Assembly: GCA_020632995.1 (NCBI GenBank)
Contig: JACKEN010000024.1
Coordinates: 1 to 64,000 of the forward strand
DNA: 64,000 nucleotides
Reading direction: 5' to 3'
Source: Deltaproteobacteria bacterium
GTDB taxonomy: Bacteria; Myxococcota; Kuafuiibacteriia; Kuafuiibacteriales; Kuafuiibacteriaceae
Part shown: piece by piece, positions 37,575-45,569 of the stretch
How the letters are laid out: each line of letters starts with the position of its first letter
Numbering within the stretch: the first letter of the stretch is position 1
Made by a program: the position numbers and the translations under genes
The notes under the pieces: generated by a model
Databases searched by the model: none
The model's input: only the letters and a program-made list of their open reading frames with translations
What the model was told of the DNA's origin: nothing

Positions 37575-38150
37575 ATGATCCCCGTCGGCCTCATCGCCCT
37601 CACCTGCCTGGCCGCCCCCGGTGAGCTCAGCACCGTCCACGCCCACCGGTGGGCGGCGGAGGTGGAGCTCGTCCAGCCCTTCATCCCCACCGTGCACATC
37701 GTACGGGCCAGGCTCACCTGGACCGCGTGGGGGGAGGCCGCCGGCCTGCGCGGAGATCTGGTGGGCGGGCTCTACATCCGGCCGCACGTCCCCCACGACG
37801 TGGTGGAGACGATCGACGAGTACCTGCTCATCGCGGGCTACCGGCAGTACCTGTGGCGTGGCCTGCACGCGGAGGCGCTGCTCAACGGCGGGGTGGCCTG
37901 GGGCACGAACCTCGTGGACGGCAAGGACTACACGACCCCCAGCCTCTTCCTCGACCTCAACGTGGGCTATCGCTTCGGCTTCTACGAGCCGGGCGGCTTC
38001 TTCTATCGCCCCGGCGAGGACGCGGTGGGGTTCTACTTCGCCCCGCAGTTCGGGGCGCTGGTGGGGTTGGGGGTGGCCGACATCGGGCCGCGCAACGGCA
38101 AGCCCGACGTCTTCGTGCAAGGCACCCTGCTCGCAGGGGTGTCGTTCTAG
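37575..38150 (+). CDS. Small outer-membrane barrel-like protein
   Basis: The protein is 191 residues. It has a short signal-like start (MIPVGLIALTCLAAPGE) and then strand-rich sequence with alternating hydrophobic and aromatic residues (VRARLTWTAWGEAAGLRGDL, LDLNVGYRFGFYEPGGFFYR, VGFYFAPQFGALVGLGVADI). The last residues, GTLLAGVSF, carry the terminal Phe of a beta-barrel. I do not recognise a named family. It is divergent from a LysR gene, the most likely regulator. Its stop codon overlaps the stop of the convergent gene within the same CTAG. Confidence 0.7.
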   Translation: MIPVGLIALTCLAAPGELSTVHAHRWAAEVELVQPFIPTVHIVRARLTWTAWGEAAGLRGDLVGGLYIRPHVPHDVVETIDEYLLIAGYRQYLWRGLHAEALLNGGVAWGTNLVDGKDYTTPSLFLDLNVGYRFGFYEPGGFFYRPGEDAVGFYFAPQFGALVGLGVADIGPRNGKPDVFVQGTLLAGVSF

Positions 38151-38833
38151 GCCAGGGTCACGAAGTCCACGTACTCACCGTGGGTGAGGCAGTGGGCCCA
38201 GATGCGGAGGGTGTCGCCCGACTTCGCCCCGGTGGGGAGCTGCGCGAGGTACACGCTGTTCTTGCCCTCCCGCTCGGTGGGGTCGCCGTCGGTGTGGCCT
38301 ACGAGGATGCCCTTCACGTTGTCGCTGCACTTCGGCCAGTCGTCGTAGGTGGTCTCGAGCTCGCTCGCAGGCTGGCCTGCGATCGCCACCTTGACCCAGT
38401 TGTACCAGTGCCCCTCCGGGTTCTTCTCGGACTTGGGCGCGTTGGGGTGCTCGACGTAGCTCTTCGCCGGGTCGCCCCACATGATCGCAAGGTAGCCTTC
38501 CTTGCTCCGGTCAGCGGGCAGGTCCGTGGGGAGCCAGGGCAGGTGCTTGCCGAGGTGCTTCGGGATGCCGTCGGCCGCCATGATCTGGGCCATGTAGGCC
38601 GCGGGGATGGCGCCGGCCGCGCCGCGCTCCATGTTGAACTTGATGACGTCCCAGGTGCTGGGGCGCTCGATCGGAACCCCGGCCGGAGCGCCGCCGGTGA
38701 TCGTCGGCTTGTCGCCGCCCGCGGCCGGCTGGCTGCTGCACGCGGCAGCGCCCAGCACCGGCAGGGCGAGGCCCGCCACCGCGGACTGCTGGAGGAAGGT
38801 GCGTCGGGTCGAGGAGAGCCCAGGCTGTTTCAT
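38147..38833 (-). CDS. Tat-exported lipoprotein of unknown function
   Basis: The N-terminus has a twin-arginine motif (STRRTFLQQ, Arg10-Arg11), a mild hydrophobic core (AVAGLALPVLG) and a lipobox-like AAAC (Cys32). It should therefore be exported folded by Tat and then lipidated. The mature part is about 195 residues with an acidic, aromatic-rich core (YLAIMWGDPAKSYVEHP, GHWYNWVKVAIAG) and two further Cys (KCSDN and AHCLTHGEYVDF). Export by Tat hints at a cofactor, but no known binding motif was recognised. It is convergent with the barrel gene. Confidence 0.75.
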   Translation of the reverse strand: MKQPGLSSTRRTFLQQSAVAGLALPVLGAAACSSQPAAGGDKPTITGGAPAGVPIERPSTWDVIKFNMERGAAGAIPAAYMAQIMAADGIPKHLGKHLPWLPTDLPADRSKEGYLAIMWGDPAKSYVEHPNAPKSEKNPEGHWYNWVKVAIAGQPASELETTYDDWPKCSDNVKGILVGHTDGDPTEREGKNSVYLAQLPTGAKSGDTLRIWAHCLTHGEYVDFVTLA

Positions 38834-38893
38834 GGCTCGGGTGTCCTACTTTTTGGCTGGGCTTTCAAGTCACCGACCGCGATCCTGGACGGG

Positions 38894-39877
38894 TTGAGGA
38901 TCCTGGAATTATTCGCCGGCATCGGGGGTTGCGCCGCCGCCCTGCCCCCGGATGACGAGATCCTCGCCGTGGAGCAGAGCCCGGTGGCCCAGGCGGTATA
39001 CCGGACGCGGCACCGGCACCAGGTGGCGCCGTGGAACATCACCTTCACCCCGGCCGAGCGCTGGGCCGCGTGGGGCGCGGACCTGTGGTGGATGTCCCCG
39101 CCCTGCCAGCCCTACACCGCGCGGGGGGCGGGGGCCGACCTCGACGACCCGCGGGCCCAGAGCCTGCGCCGGGTCCTCGAGGCCCTGGCCACCCTCCGGC
39201 CGAGCTACGTGGCGGTGGAGAACGTCCCGGGCTTCGTGGGCTCCCGGGCCCACCAGGCCCTGCAGGCTGCCTTGACCGGCTACCAGCTCGAGGAGCAGCT
39301 CCTGTGCCCCACCGACCTCGGGGTCCCGATGCGGCGGCTGCGCTACTACCTCGTCGCGTCCCGGGCGGGTGACCTCGGGCCGGGGTCCGAGGCGACCCGG
39401 GCCGCGCTGGCCCGAGGGCAGGCCCAGTTGCGAGGCGAGGCGGCGCCGGCCCGAGGCCCGCGATCTGCGCTCGCCAACTACCTGGATCCGAGTGCGGACG
39501 AGGACGCCGAGCTGAGGGTCCCCGAGGCGGTGCGCGCCGCGTACCCGGGCGCGCTCAACGAGCTGGAGCGCGACGATCCAGACGCGGTGGCCACCTGCTT
39601 CACCGCGGCCTACGGGCGCTCCTTCGTGCGCTCGGGCGCCTACCTGCGGGTGCAGGATGGCCTGCGCTTCTTCGCCCCCGAGGAGATCGCGGCCCTGATG
39701 GGCTTCGGCCGCGGGCCGCTGTTCCCGCCAGAGGTGCCCCGGAGCAAGCGGTGGGCCCTGATCGGGAACAGCCTCTCGGTGGACGCGGTGCGGGCGGTGC
39801 TCTCGCGGATCCCCGCCTACTCCTGCGGCGGACCCTCGATGGTCTCGTTGTCGTCGGAGTCACCCGGCTCCACGTAG
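38894..39877 (+). CDS. Dnmt2-type cytosine-5 methyltransferase (probable tRNA enzyme)
   Basis: About 327 residues carry the C5-methyltransferase motifs: I (LELFAGIGG, 5-13), IV with the catalytic Cys (SPPCQPYT, Cys71), VI (ENVPGF, Glu109), VIII (PMRRLRYYLVA) and X (LIGNSLSV). Features specific to Dnmt2/TRDMT1 rather than DNA enzymes are YT after PPCQP, the CFTAAYGRS block (Cys235, the CFTxxY signature), LCPTDLGVPMRRLRYYL, and LRFFAPEEIAALMGF near the end. The variable target-recognition region is minimal. Dnmt2 methylates C38 in tRNA; a Geobacter homologue acts on tRNA-Glu. The TTG start was chosen because motif I begins right after it; no upstream ATG is in frame. Its 3' end overlaps the convergent lipoprotein gene by 61 bp. 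Confidence 0.85.
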   Translation: MRILELFAGIGGCAAALPPDDEILAVEQSPVAQAVYRTRHRHQVAPWNITFTPAERWAAWGADLWWMSPPCQPYTARGAGADLDDPRAQSLRRVLEALATLRPSYVAVENVPGFVGSRAHQALQAALTGYQLEEQLLCPTDLGVPMRRLRYYLVASRAGDLGPGSEATRAALARGQAQLRGEAAPARGPRSALANYLDPSADEDAELRVPEAVRAAYPGALNELERDDPDAVATCFTAAYGRSFVRSGAYLRVQDGLRFFAPEEIAALMGFGRGPLFPPEVPRSKRWALIGNSLSVDAVRAVLSRIPAYSCGGPSMVSLSSESPGST

Positions 39878-40542
39878 ATCTCCTCGGAGCCCGGGTGCGA
39901 GATGGTCACCGCCTGGCCGCTCTCGGTGATGACCTTGATGTGCACGGGGCGGCTCCAGCCCTTCTCACCGCTCATCCGCAAGACCTCCTGCGCGGTGCGG
40001 CGCGCGGTGTTCTCCACGATCTCCTTGGCGAAGGTCGACATCGTGAGCTCCCACGGGAAGTACACCGTGTCTCCCTTCACCGTGCCCTTGCCCCAGGTGT
40101 AGTTGGCGAGGCCCTTGTTGTTGGCGATGCGGCCGGGGAGGTCCTCGGGGTTCACGCGCTGGCAGTCCGCGATCTTGGCGTCGCGGCGCAGGGTCTTCTT
40201 CTTGTTGCCCTGGTCGTCCCGGACCCAGATGCCCTTGCCACCGGAGACCACGCGGGTGGTGCCGCCGAGCACGGAGATCATGTTCCCCCGCACGTCCTCG
40301 AGGGTGGCGTTGCCGCGCTGGTAGGACTCCACCAGCTCGTCCAGCTTCTCCTTCTCGTCGTCGCTGAGGTCCTCCATCTTGGAGGTGATGTCGCGGGCCG
40401 AGTCGCCGAAGATCTCGCCCAGGGTCTCGCGCTTGGTGTTCAGGAGGAGCTGGTCCACCTTCTCCTCGATCCGGCTGGCCTGCCAGTAGCTGGAGCAGCC
40501 GGTGGTGAGGAGGAGCGCGGACATGAGGATACGTCGGTGCAT
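39817..40542 (-). CDS. Hypothetical lipoprotein
   Basis: The ATG at 40542 gives a short signal peptide with the lipobox TTGC (Cys16) followed by Ser-Ser. An earlier ATG at 40575 would add a leader of poor signal-peptide form. The mature part of about 225 residues starts with a charged helix that may coil (ASRIEEKVDQLLLNTKRETL, DDEKEKLDELVESYQ). It continues with a beta-rich domain (YTWGKGTVKGDTVYFPWELT, HIKVITESGQAVTISHPG) and a Glu/Asp tail. No family recognised. The last 61 bp overlap the Dnmt2-type gene on the other strand. Confidence 0.75.
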   Translation of the reverse strand: MHRRILMSALLLTTGCSSYWQASRIEEKVDQLLLNTKRETLGEIFGDSARDITSKMEDLSDDEKEKLDELVESYQRGNATLEDVRGNMISVLGGTTRVVSGGKGIWVRDDQGNKKKTLRRDAKIADCQRVNPEDLPGRIANNKGLANYTWGKGTVKGDTVYFPWELTMSTFAKEIVENTARRTAQEVLRMSGEKGWSRPVHIKVITESGQAVTISHPGSEEIYVEPGDSDDNETIEGPPQE

Positions 40543-40636
40543 ACGCCCCGGCGCTACCGCGTGCGCTCCGAGCACGCCATCGGAAAGTGTTCGACCACGG
40601 CCACGGCCACGATCACGGCCACGACCTGAGGCTGCA

Positions 40637-41287
40637 TCAGCGCTCGAGCAGCTCGATGAGGACCCCTGCCACCGAGGCCCGCCTAACGTTCAGCAGGTCG
40701 TTCACGCCCTTGGCGTCGAAGCGCTTCAGGAGCGCGCCCGTGCCCTGCTCGAGTTTCAGCTCCATCTCGCGCTCGAACAACGGCAGAAGGGCGTACAGGG
40801 CGACCTCGGCCCCGTCCGGCCGGGTGAAGGTGCGCTGCTCGGGGGGCAGGATCATGGGCGGCGCGACGAGCACCCCACAGAAGTCGAGGCCGGGCACGAA
40901 GGGCGCGGGGGGATCTCCGTTCGGGACGGTGTGACCGGCGCCGAGCCAGGCGTCGTGCGCCTTGGGGAGGGCGGCGATCGAGGCCAATATGCGCAGGGGC
41001 CAGGCGGTCTGGGCGTCCTGGAAAGCCCCCTCCTCGACCGGCCACGGGGGCGGCAGGGCCAACAGGAGCTCGGCCCAGGCCGGCGCCTCGACGTCGTCGG
41101 GCACCGCCATCCGGCTCGCCGACATCCCCGCCGTCACCAGCACGTGGAACGGCTTGTCCTCGGTCGGCGGGACGTGGAGCAGGCCGAGCGACCCGCCGCC
41201 CGGGGTCGGCACCTCGATGATCCCCACCACGGGGCCGATGTGGTCGGCCACGTGCTGCATGAGGGGCGCCTGCCAGCCGGAGTCCAT
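40637..41287 (-). CDS. Suppressor-of-fused (Sufu) domain protein
   Basis: The 216 residues are essentially one Sufu domain: HIGPVVGIIEVPTPGGGSLG, LLHVPPTEDKPFHVLVTAGM, APAWAELLLALPPPWPVEE, WLGAGHTVPNGDPPAPFVPG and LYALLPLFEREMELKLEQGT. The domain was named from the animal hedgehog-pathway regulator, but many bacteria have stand-alone versions, often in immunity-protein or toxin-antitoxin contexts. No toxin gene is visible next to it. A short GGCCAC repeat lies just downstream (40603-40628). It shares strand with the lipoprotein gene but has its own 60-bp gap. Confidence 0.9.
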   Translation of the reverse strand: MDSGWQAPLMQHVADHIGPVVGIIEVPTPGGGSLGLLHVPPTEDKPFHVLVTAGMSASRMAVPDDVEAPAWAELLLALPPPWPVEEGAFQDAQTAWPLRILASIAALPKAHDAWLGAGHTVPNGDPPAPFVPGLDFCGVLVAPPMILPPEQRTFTRPDGAEVALYALLPLFEREMELKLEQGTGALLKRFDAKGVNDLLNVRRASVAGVLIELLER

Positions 41288-41334
41288 CGCCCCTGTCTGC
41301 CAAACGGGGCGGCGCTACGCAAGCCGACCTGCGC

Positions 41335-42858
41335 TCAGGTGGCCAGGTAGCGTCCGGTGAAGAAACACGCCACCCCGACCAGCACCAGGAGGAGCCACCA
41401 CCACCGGGGCGCCTCCGCGCGGACGGACACCGCGGCCGGCTGCGCGGACGCGCTGGGCACGGCGGGGATGGTGATCAGCGCCGCCGCCCCGAGTGGGCGG
41501 ACGGTGTCGGGCTCGGGGGCCCGCCAGTCCGCCGGCCCGGGACCCCAGTCCGCAAGCGGAGCGCGCAGCCGGACGAAGTCCGGCGTAGAGGGGTGGGACG
41601 GCTCCGCCGGCCCGCGAGAGGGGTGGGCGGGCGCCGCCGGCCCGGGAGAGGGGTGGGACGGCTCCGCCGGCCCGCGAGAGGGGTGGGCGGGCGCCGCCAG
41701 GCGCACCATCGGGGCCTCGTCCAGCATCGTGGAGGCGGCCAGGACCTCCTCGTGTCGATCCAGCATGGTCGGCGCGGCCAGGACCTCCTCGTGTCGATCC
41801 AGCATCGTGGGCGCGGCGAGCAGGCTGTCTTCGTCGTCCTCGGTGGTCGAGCGCGCGAGGGGGTCGAGCCCGTCGTCGACGTCGCGCCCGTTGAGCCCCA
41901 CCAGGGCGCCGGGGGGGAGGGTCAGCGCCCCACCGAGGAGCGCCTCGGCCGAGAAGGAGACGAGGGTGGCGCCGGAGATCAGGAGCGCCTCCATCGCCTC
42001 CAGCTGCGCTGCCACCTCGCCCATGCTGCGCAATCGGTCCTGCGGACGCTTGGCGAGCATGCGCTCCACCAGCGCCGACAGCTCGCCCTCCACCAGCCCG
42101 AGGTCGAGCTCGTCGCGGTACCACATGGGCGGCGGCGGCTCGCCGAGGATCGCCCGCATCACCGCGGGGATGTTGGGTCCGTCGAAGGGCGGCCGGCCGG
42201 TGAAGCTGCGGTACATGGTGACGCCGAGGCCCCACTGGTCCACCGCGGGCGACAGGACCGAGGTGGTGCCGCTGAAGCGGGCGATGCTCTCGGGCGCCAT
42301 GCCTCGGATGGTGCCGATCAACATCCCGGTCGACGTCTCCGGGTCATCGGAGGAGACGTCCTTGGCGATGCCGAAGTCGATGAGCTTCACCTCGCTCGTG
42401 CCGTCCTCGGCCGGGCGCCCCACGATGATGTTGCTCGCCTTCACGTCGCGATGCAGGAGGCCCTGCGAGTGGACGTAGGCCAGGGCCTCCGCCACCCGCC
42501 GGAAGATGGTGAGGAGCGTGGTCGCCTGGAGCCGGCCCGCGATGTGGCTGAGCGGCCAGCCGTCGATGCGCTCCATGACGTAGGCGAGGGCCTCGGGGCG
42601 AAGGTCGAGGATGTCCACCACCCGCACCACCCCCGGGTGGTCGAGGCGCTTCAGGATCCGGGCCTCACCAAGGAACCGGTCCACCGAGGTCGGCCCGCGC
42701 CCTACGCTCGCGTAAGCCGGGTTGCGCAACACCTTGATCGCAAGCTCACCTGCGATATGCGGCGCGGTGGCAGACCAGACCTCGCCGAAGCCTCCGCGCC
42801 CGATCAGCGCGGACAGCGAGTATGGGCCGATGCTCCCATCCGGCCGCAGCGCCACCAT
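41335..42858 (-). CDS. Ser/Thr protein kinase with C-terminal membrane anchor
   Basis: The protein is 507 residues. The kinase domain (about 12-280) has IGRGGFGEVWSA (P-loop), ELAIKVLR (Lys), LLHRDVKASNIIVG near 135, LIDFGIAKD near 160 and GTIRGMAPESIARF. The linker (about 340-470) contains APTMLDRHEEVLA repeats and an 18-residue repeat of AHPSRGPAEPSHPSPGPA type. The TMLD repeats look like phospho-Thr binding motifs and may be autophosphorylation or FHA-docking sites (inference). A single membrane helix ends the protein (WWWLLLVLVGVACFFTG), with almost nothing outside. No sensor domain is seen, so input is likely intracellular. Confidence 0.93.
   Translation of the reverse strand: MVALRPDGSIGPYSLSALIGRGGFGEVWSATAPHIAGELAIKVLRNPAYASVGRGPTSVDRFLGEARILKRLDHPGVVRVVDILDLRPEALAYVMERIDGWPLSHIAGRLQATTLLTIFRRVAEALAYVHSQGLLHRDVKASNIIVGRPAEDGTSEVKLIDFGIAKDVSSDDPETSTGMLIGTIRGMAPESIARFSGTTSVLSPAVDQWGLGVTMYRSFTGRPPFDGPNIPAVMRAILGEPPPPMWYRDELDLGLVEGELSALVERMLAKRPQDRLRSMGEVAAQLEAMEALLISGATLVSFSAEALLGGALTLPPGALVGLNGRDVDDGLDPLARSTTEDDEDSLLAAPTMLDRHEEVLAAPTMLDRHEEVLAASTMLDEAPMVRLAAPAHPSRGPAEPSHPSPGPAAPAHPSRGPAEPSHPSTPDFVRLRAPLADWGPGPADWRAPEPDTVRPLGAAALITIPAVPSASAQPAAVSVRAEAPRWWWLLLVLVGVACFFTGRYLAT
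41588..41702 (-). repeat. 54-bp tandem repeat in kinase linker
   Basis: Two near-identical 54-bp units encode PAHPSRGPAEPSHPS. Each unit is itself made of two 27-bp halves built around GAGAGGGGTGGG. Just beyond, at about 41705-41820, two or three units encode APTMLDRHEEVLA. Copy number of such in-frame repeats is expected to vary between strains. Confidence 0.7.
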
Positions 42859-42936
42859 GAGAAGACGGAATACCGCGCATCCGCCGGTAGGGGCCAGCCG
42901 TGCCCGCCCCTGTCTTTTCGCACCCTGGGGCGCGAA

Positions 42937-44391
42937 CTAATCCGCGAGGGCGAGCGCGAGGCGGCGCACCGCCTCCCGGAGCTCGTCGGGCTCGAGCGCC
43001 GCAAACCCGAGGCGCGCGTGGCTCTGGATGCGGCCGAGGTAGTCCAGCCGTCGCCCCGGGATGAAGTACACCCCCGCCGCCTCTGCCCTCGTCGCCCAAC
43101 GCTCGGTGTCCACGCCGCGCGCACGCGCCCACAACGCCATACCTCCCGCGGGCACGGTGAACTCGAGGGCCGACCCGAAGGTATCTCGCAGCGCGTGCGC
43201 CAGCGCGTCCCGCCGCGCCTGGTACGCGCGGCGCACCCGGCGCGTGTGCGCGACCACCTCGCCGTCCTCGAAGAGCTCCGCCACCGCGCGCTCGAGCGCG
43301 TGATCGCCCTGGCGGTCCACCACCTGCCGGTGCCGGGCCAGCGCCTCGATCACCGGCGCGGGCGCCACGATGTAGCCGAGCCTGAGGCCGGGGGCGAGGA
43401 CCTTGGAGAGCGAGCCGACGTAGACCACGCTCCGGCCCCCGTCCATGCTCGCGAGGGGCAAGACGGGTTGACCGGCGTAGTGGACCTCGTTGTCGTAGTC
43501 GTCCTCCAGCACCACCGCCCTTCGGCGCGCCGCCCACGCCAACAGGGCCATCCTGCGGGCGGGGGACATCACCGCCATCGTCGGGTATTGGTGGTGGGGC
43601 GTGACGTAGACCATCCGCAGGTCGGGTTGCGCATCCAGGGCCTCGACGATGAGGCCCTCGCCGTCCACCGGGAACGCGGTCAGCCTCGCGCCCGCACAGG
43701 TGAGCGCGTCCCAGGCGGGCGGATAGCCGAAGCGCTCCACCCCGACCCGGTCTCCGGGGCGCAGGAGCGCCTGCGCCGCGAGGTACAGCGCCATCTGGGC
43801 GCCGTGGGTCACGATGACGTTCTCGGGCCCGGCCGGGATCCCGCGGCGCGCGCGCACGTGGGCGGCGAGGGCGGCCCGGAGGCGGGGGTGCCCCGCCGCC
43901 TCCAGGTAGCCGAGGAGGCGCTGCCCCTCCGCGCGGAGGGCCCGGCGGTAGGCGCGCGCGAGGAGCTCGTGGGGCACCATGCGCAGGTCCGGGACGCCGC
44001 CGGAGAGGACGAGGGCGCCAGACGGCCAGCTCGAGCCGAGGCCCGCCCGCCGATCCTTCCAGCGCCTCGACGGGAGCCGGTAGGCGGGGGCACTGCGCAG
44101 GCTGTCTTGCGAGACCTCGGCCGGCCCGGGCTCCAGCGGCGCGGGCGACACGAAGGTCCCGCGAGGGCCCTCCATGCGCACCCAGCCCTCCGCCGCGAGC
44201 GCCTCGTAGGCCGCCACCACCGTGTTGCGGGTCAGCCCCAGGCGCGCCCCCAGCGCCCGGGTGCCGGGGAGGCGCTGGCCGGGCAACAGCTGCCCGGCCC
44301 GGATCGCGGCGGAGACCGCCCGGGCCGCGGCGAGGGAGAGGGGGCGGACCCCCTCGGGGAGCACCAGCGCCACCTCGTCTCGTCTCGGCAT
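42937..44391 (-). CDS. MocR-type regulator (GntR helix-turn-helix + aminotransferase fold)
   Basis: The protein is 484 residues. The GntR winged helix (about 1-80) has SAAIRAGQLLPGQRLPGTRA, LGARLGLTRNTVVAAYEALA and EGWVRMEGPRGTFVS. The fold-type I aminotransferase domain follows, with HPRLRAALAAHVRARRGIPA, VTHGAQMALYLAAQALLRPG, TPHHQYPTMAVMSPARRM and the PLP-binding Lys in SLSKVLAPGLRLGYI near residue 328. MocR proteins sense PLP or amino compounds and usually control a divergent gene. Here that is the PPOX-GNAT gene, and three copies of AACTGGACC lie in between. A link to vitamin B6 or polyamine metabolism is inference. Confidence 0.93.
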   Translation of the reverse strand: MPRRDEVALVLPEGVRPLSLAAARAVSAAIRAGQLLPGQRLPGTRALGARLGLTRNTVVAAYEALAAEGWVRMEGPRGTFVSPAPLEPGPAEVSQDSLRSAPAYRLPSRRWKDRRAGLGSSWPSGALVLSGGVPDLRMVPHELLARAYRRALRAEGQRLLGYLEAAGHPRLRAALAAHVRARRGIPAGPENVIVTHGAQMALYLAAQALLRPGDRVGVERFGYPPAWDALTCAGARLTAFPVDGEGLIVEALDAQPDLRMVYVTPHHQYPTMAVMSPARRMALLAWAARRRAVVLEDDYDNEVHYAGQPVLPLASMDGGRSVVYVGSLSKVLAPGLRLGYIVAPAPVIEALARHRQVVDRQGDHALERAVAELFEDGEVVAHTRRVRRAYQARRDALAHALRDTFGSALEFTVPAGGMALWARARGVDTERWATRAEAAGVYFIPGRRLDYLGRIQSHARLGFAALEPDELREAVRRLALALAD

Positions 44392-44405
44392 CGCCGAAGA
44401 GTATG

Positions 44406-44454
44406 AACTGGACCCTTGGTCTTGTCACAACTGGACCTCCTCAGGGGTCCAGTT
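44406..44454. promoter_or_regulatory. Candidate MocR operator: three AACTGGACC boxes
   Basis: AACTGGACC occurs at 44406-44414 and 44429-44437 as direct repeats 23 bp apart, and inverted (GGTCCAGTT) at 44446-44454. The first sits 15 bp from the MocR start; the last is 20 bp from the PPOX-GNAT start. Direct repeats plus one inverted box, spaced by about two helical turns, are typical for MocR dimers that bend DNA. Confidence 0.7.
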
Positions 44455-44474
44455 GAGCGGTACCCGTTCATGCC

Positions 44475-45569
44475 ATGCGACGCCCTCGCCTCGCCCTCGA
44501 CCCGGCCGACGCCCTGGCGCTCCTGGGGGCGGCCTCCCACGTGAACCTCGCCTGGGTGGGGCCGGACGGCCGCCCCGGGCTGCGGGCGCTGCACGTGGCC
44601 GTCCTCCCGGGCCCACCGCCCACCGTGGTGTTCCACGGGTCCGAGGTGGGCGAGAAGCAGGCGCTCCTCGGGCGGCGGGTGGTGCTCCAGGCGGAGGAGG
44701 TGCTCGCCACCATCCCCAGCACCTTCACCGACCCGGAGCGCGCGTGCCCCGCCACCACCTACTACCAGAGCGTGCAGGCGGAGGGGGTGGCGGAGGAGGT
44801 GGTGGCGCCCGAGGCCAAGGCCGCCGCCCTCGAGGCCCTGATGGGGCGCTTTCAGCCCCAGGGCGGGCACGTGCCGATCGAGGCCCATCACCCGCTCTAC
44901 GCCAAGGCGGTGGCGGGGGTGCAGGTGGTCGCGGTGCCCCTCACCCAGCTCAGCGGGAAGGCCAACCTCGGCCAGGCCAAGCCGATCGAGGTCCGCCGGG
45001 CGATCATCGAGGGCTTGTGGCGACGCGGCCTGCCCCGGGACCCCGAGGTGATCGAGCGCCTGCGGGCCGCCACCGACCGTGACCCCGCCCCGCCCACCTT
45101 CTTCGCGCCCAGCGGCGTGACCCTGCACGCGTGGGCTCCGCCGAGCGACGCCGACGTGGTGGCCGCGCACCTCGCAGACGCGTATTGGAACTCGAGCTTC
45201 TCGCAGGATGACTTGCGGCGCGCCCACCTCGCCTCCGCCGCGTGGGTGGTGGGGCGCGACGCCGAGGGCCTCTGCGCCACCGCCCGCGCGATCAGCGACG
45301 ACACCAAGCACGCGTGGATCTACGACGTGTGGGTGCACCCCCGGGCCCGGGGCCGCGGGGTGGCCACCGCGCTCATGGCGCTGCTGCTCGATCACCCGCG
45401 GCTGCGCGGCGCGGCGAAGATCCACCTCGGCACGCGGGACGCGCAGCCGCTCTACCGCAAGCTGGGTTTCGAAGAGCGCGAGGTGGCCCGCTTCACGCAC
45501 ATGGAGCGGGCCGGAGCGCTGAGGCCCGAGCCCTCTCTTCGAGCCCTGAAGACTGTCTCTGAGCCCTGA
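44475..45569 (+). CDS. FMN-binding (PaiB/PPOX-like) domain fused to GNAT acetyltransferase
   Basis: The protein is 364 residues. Residues 1-210 resemble PaiB-type split-barrel FMN-binding proteins (HVNLAWVGPDGRPGLRALHV, VVFHGSEVGEKQALL, VAGVQVVAVPLTQLSGKANL-G). Residues 220-350 are a GNAT N-acetyltransferase, with the acetyl-CoA loop in YDVWVHPRARGRGVATALMA near 290 and YRKLGFEE. In Bacillus, PaiA (GNAT, polyamine acetylation) and PaiB are separate neighbouring genes; here the two activities appear in one chain. The last 15 codons (SLRALKTVSEP) run into an intergenic repeat array, so the original stop may have been earlier. Regulation by the divergent MocR protein is likely. Confidence 0.8.
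   Translation: MRRPRLALDPADALALLGAASHVNLAWVGPDGRPGLRALHVAVLPGPPPTVVFHGSEVGEKQALLGRRVVLQAEEVLATIPSTFTDPERACPATTYYQSVQAEGVAEEVVAPEAKAAALEALMGRFQPQGGHVPIEAHHPLYAKAVAGVQVVAVPLTQLSGKANLGQAKPIEVRRAIIEGLWRRGLPRDPEVIERLRAATDRDPAPPTFFAPSGVTLHAWAPPSDADVVAAHLADAYWNSSFSQDDLRRAHLASAAWVVGRDAEGLCATARAISDDTKHAWIYDVWVHPRARGRGVATALMALLLDHPRLRGAAKIHLGTRDAQPLYRKLGFEEREVARFTHMERAGALRPEPSLRALKTVSEP

Noticed and set aside
38894..39877. Methyltransferase considered as part of a restriction-modification system acting on the iterated dyad
   Set aside because: No restriction partner is adjacent, the motifs point to Dnmt2 (tRNA), and a cytosine-5 enzyme of this type has no target-recognition domain for a 14-bp bipartite site.
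41593..44406. A 937-codon + strand frame opposite the kinase and MocR genes
   Set aside because: It crosses the gap between two well-supported leftward genes and reads as Arg/His/Gly-rich noise.
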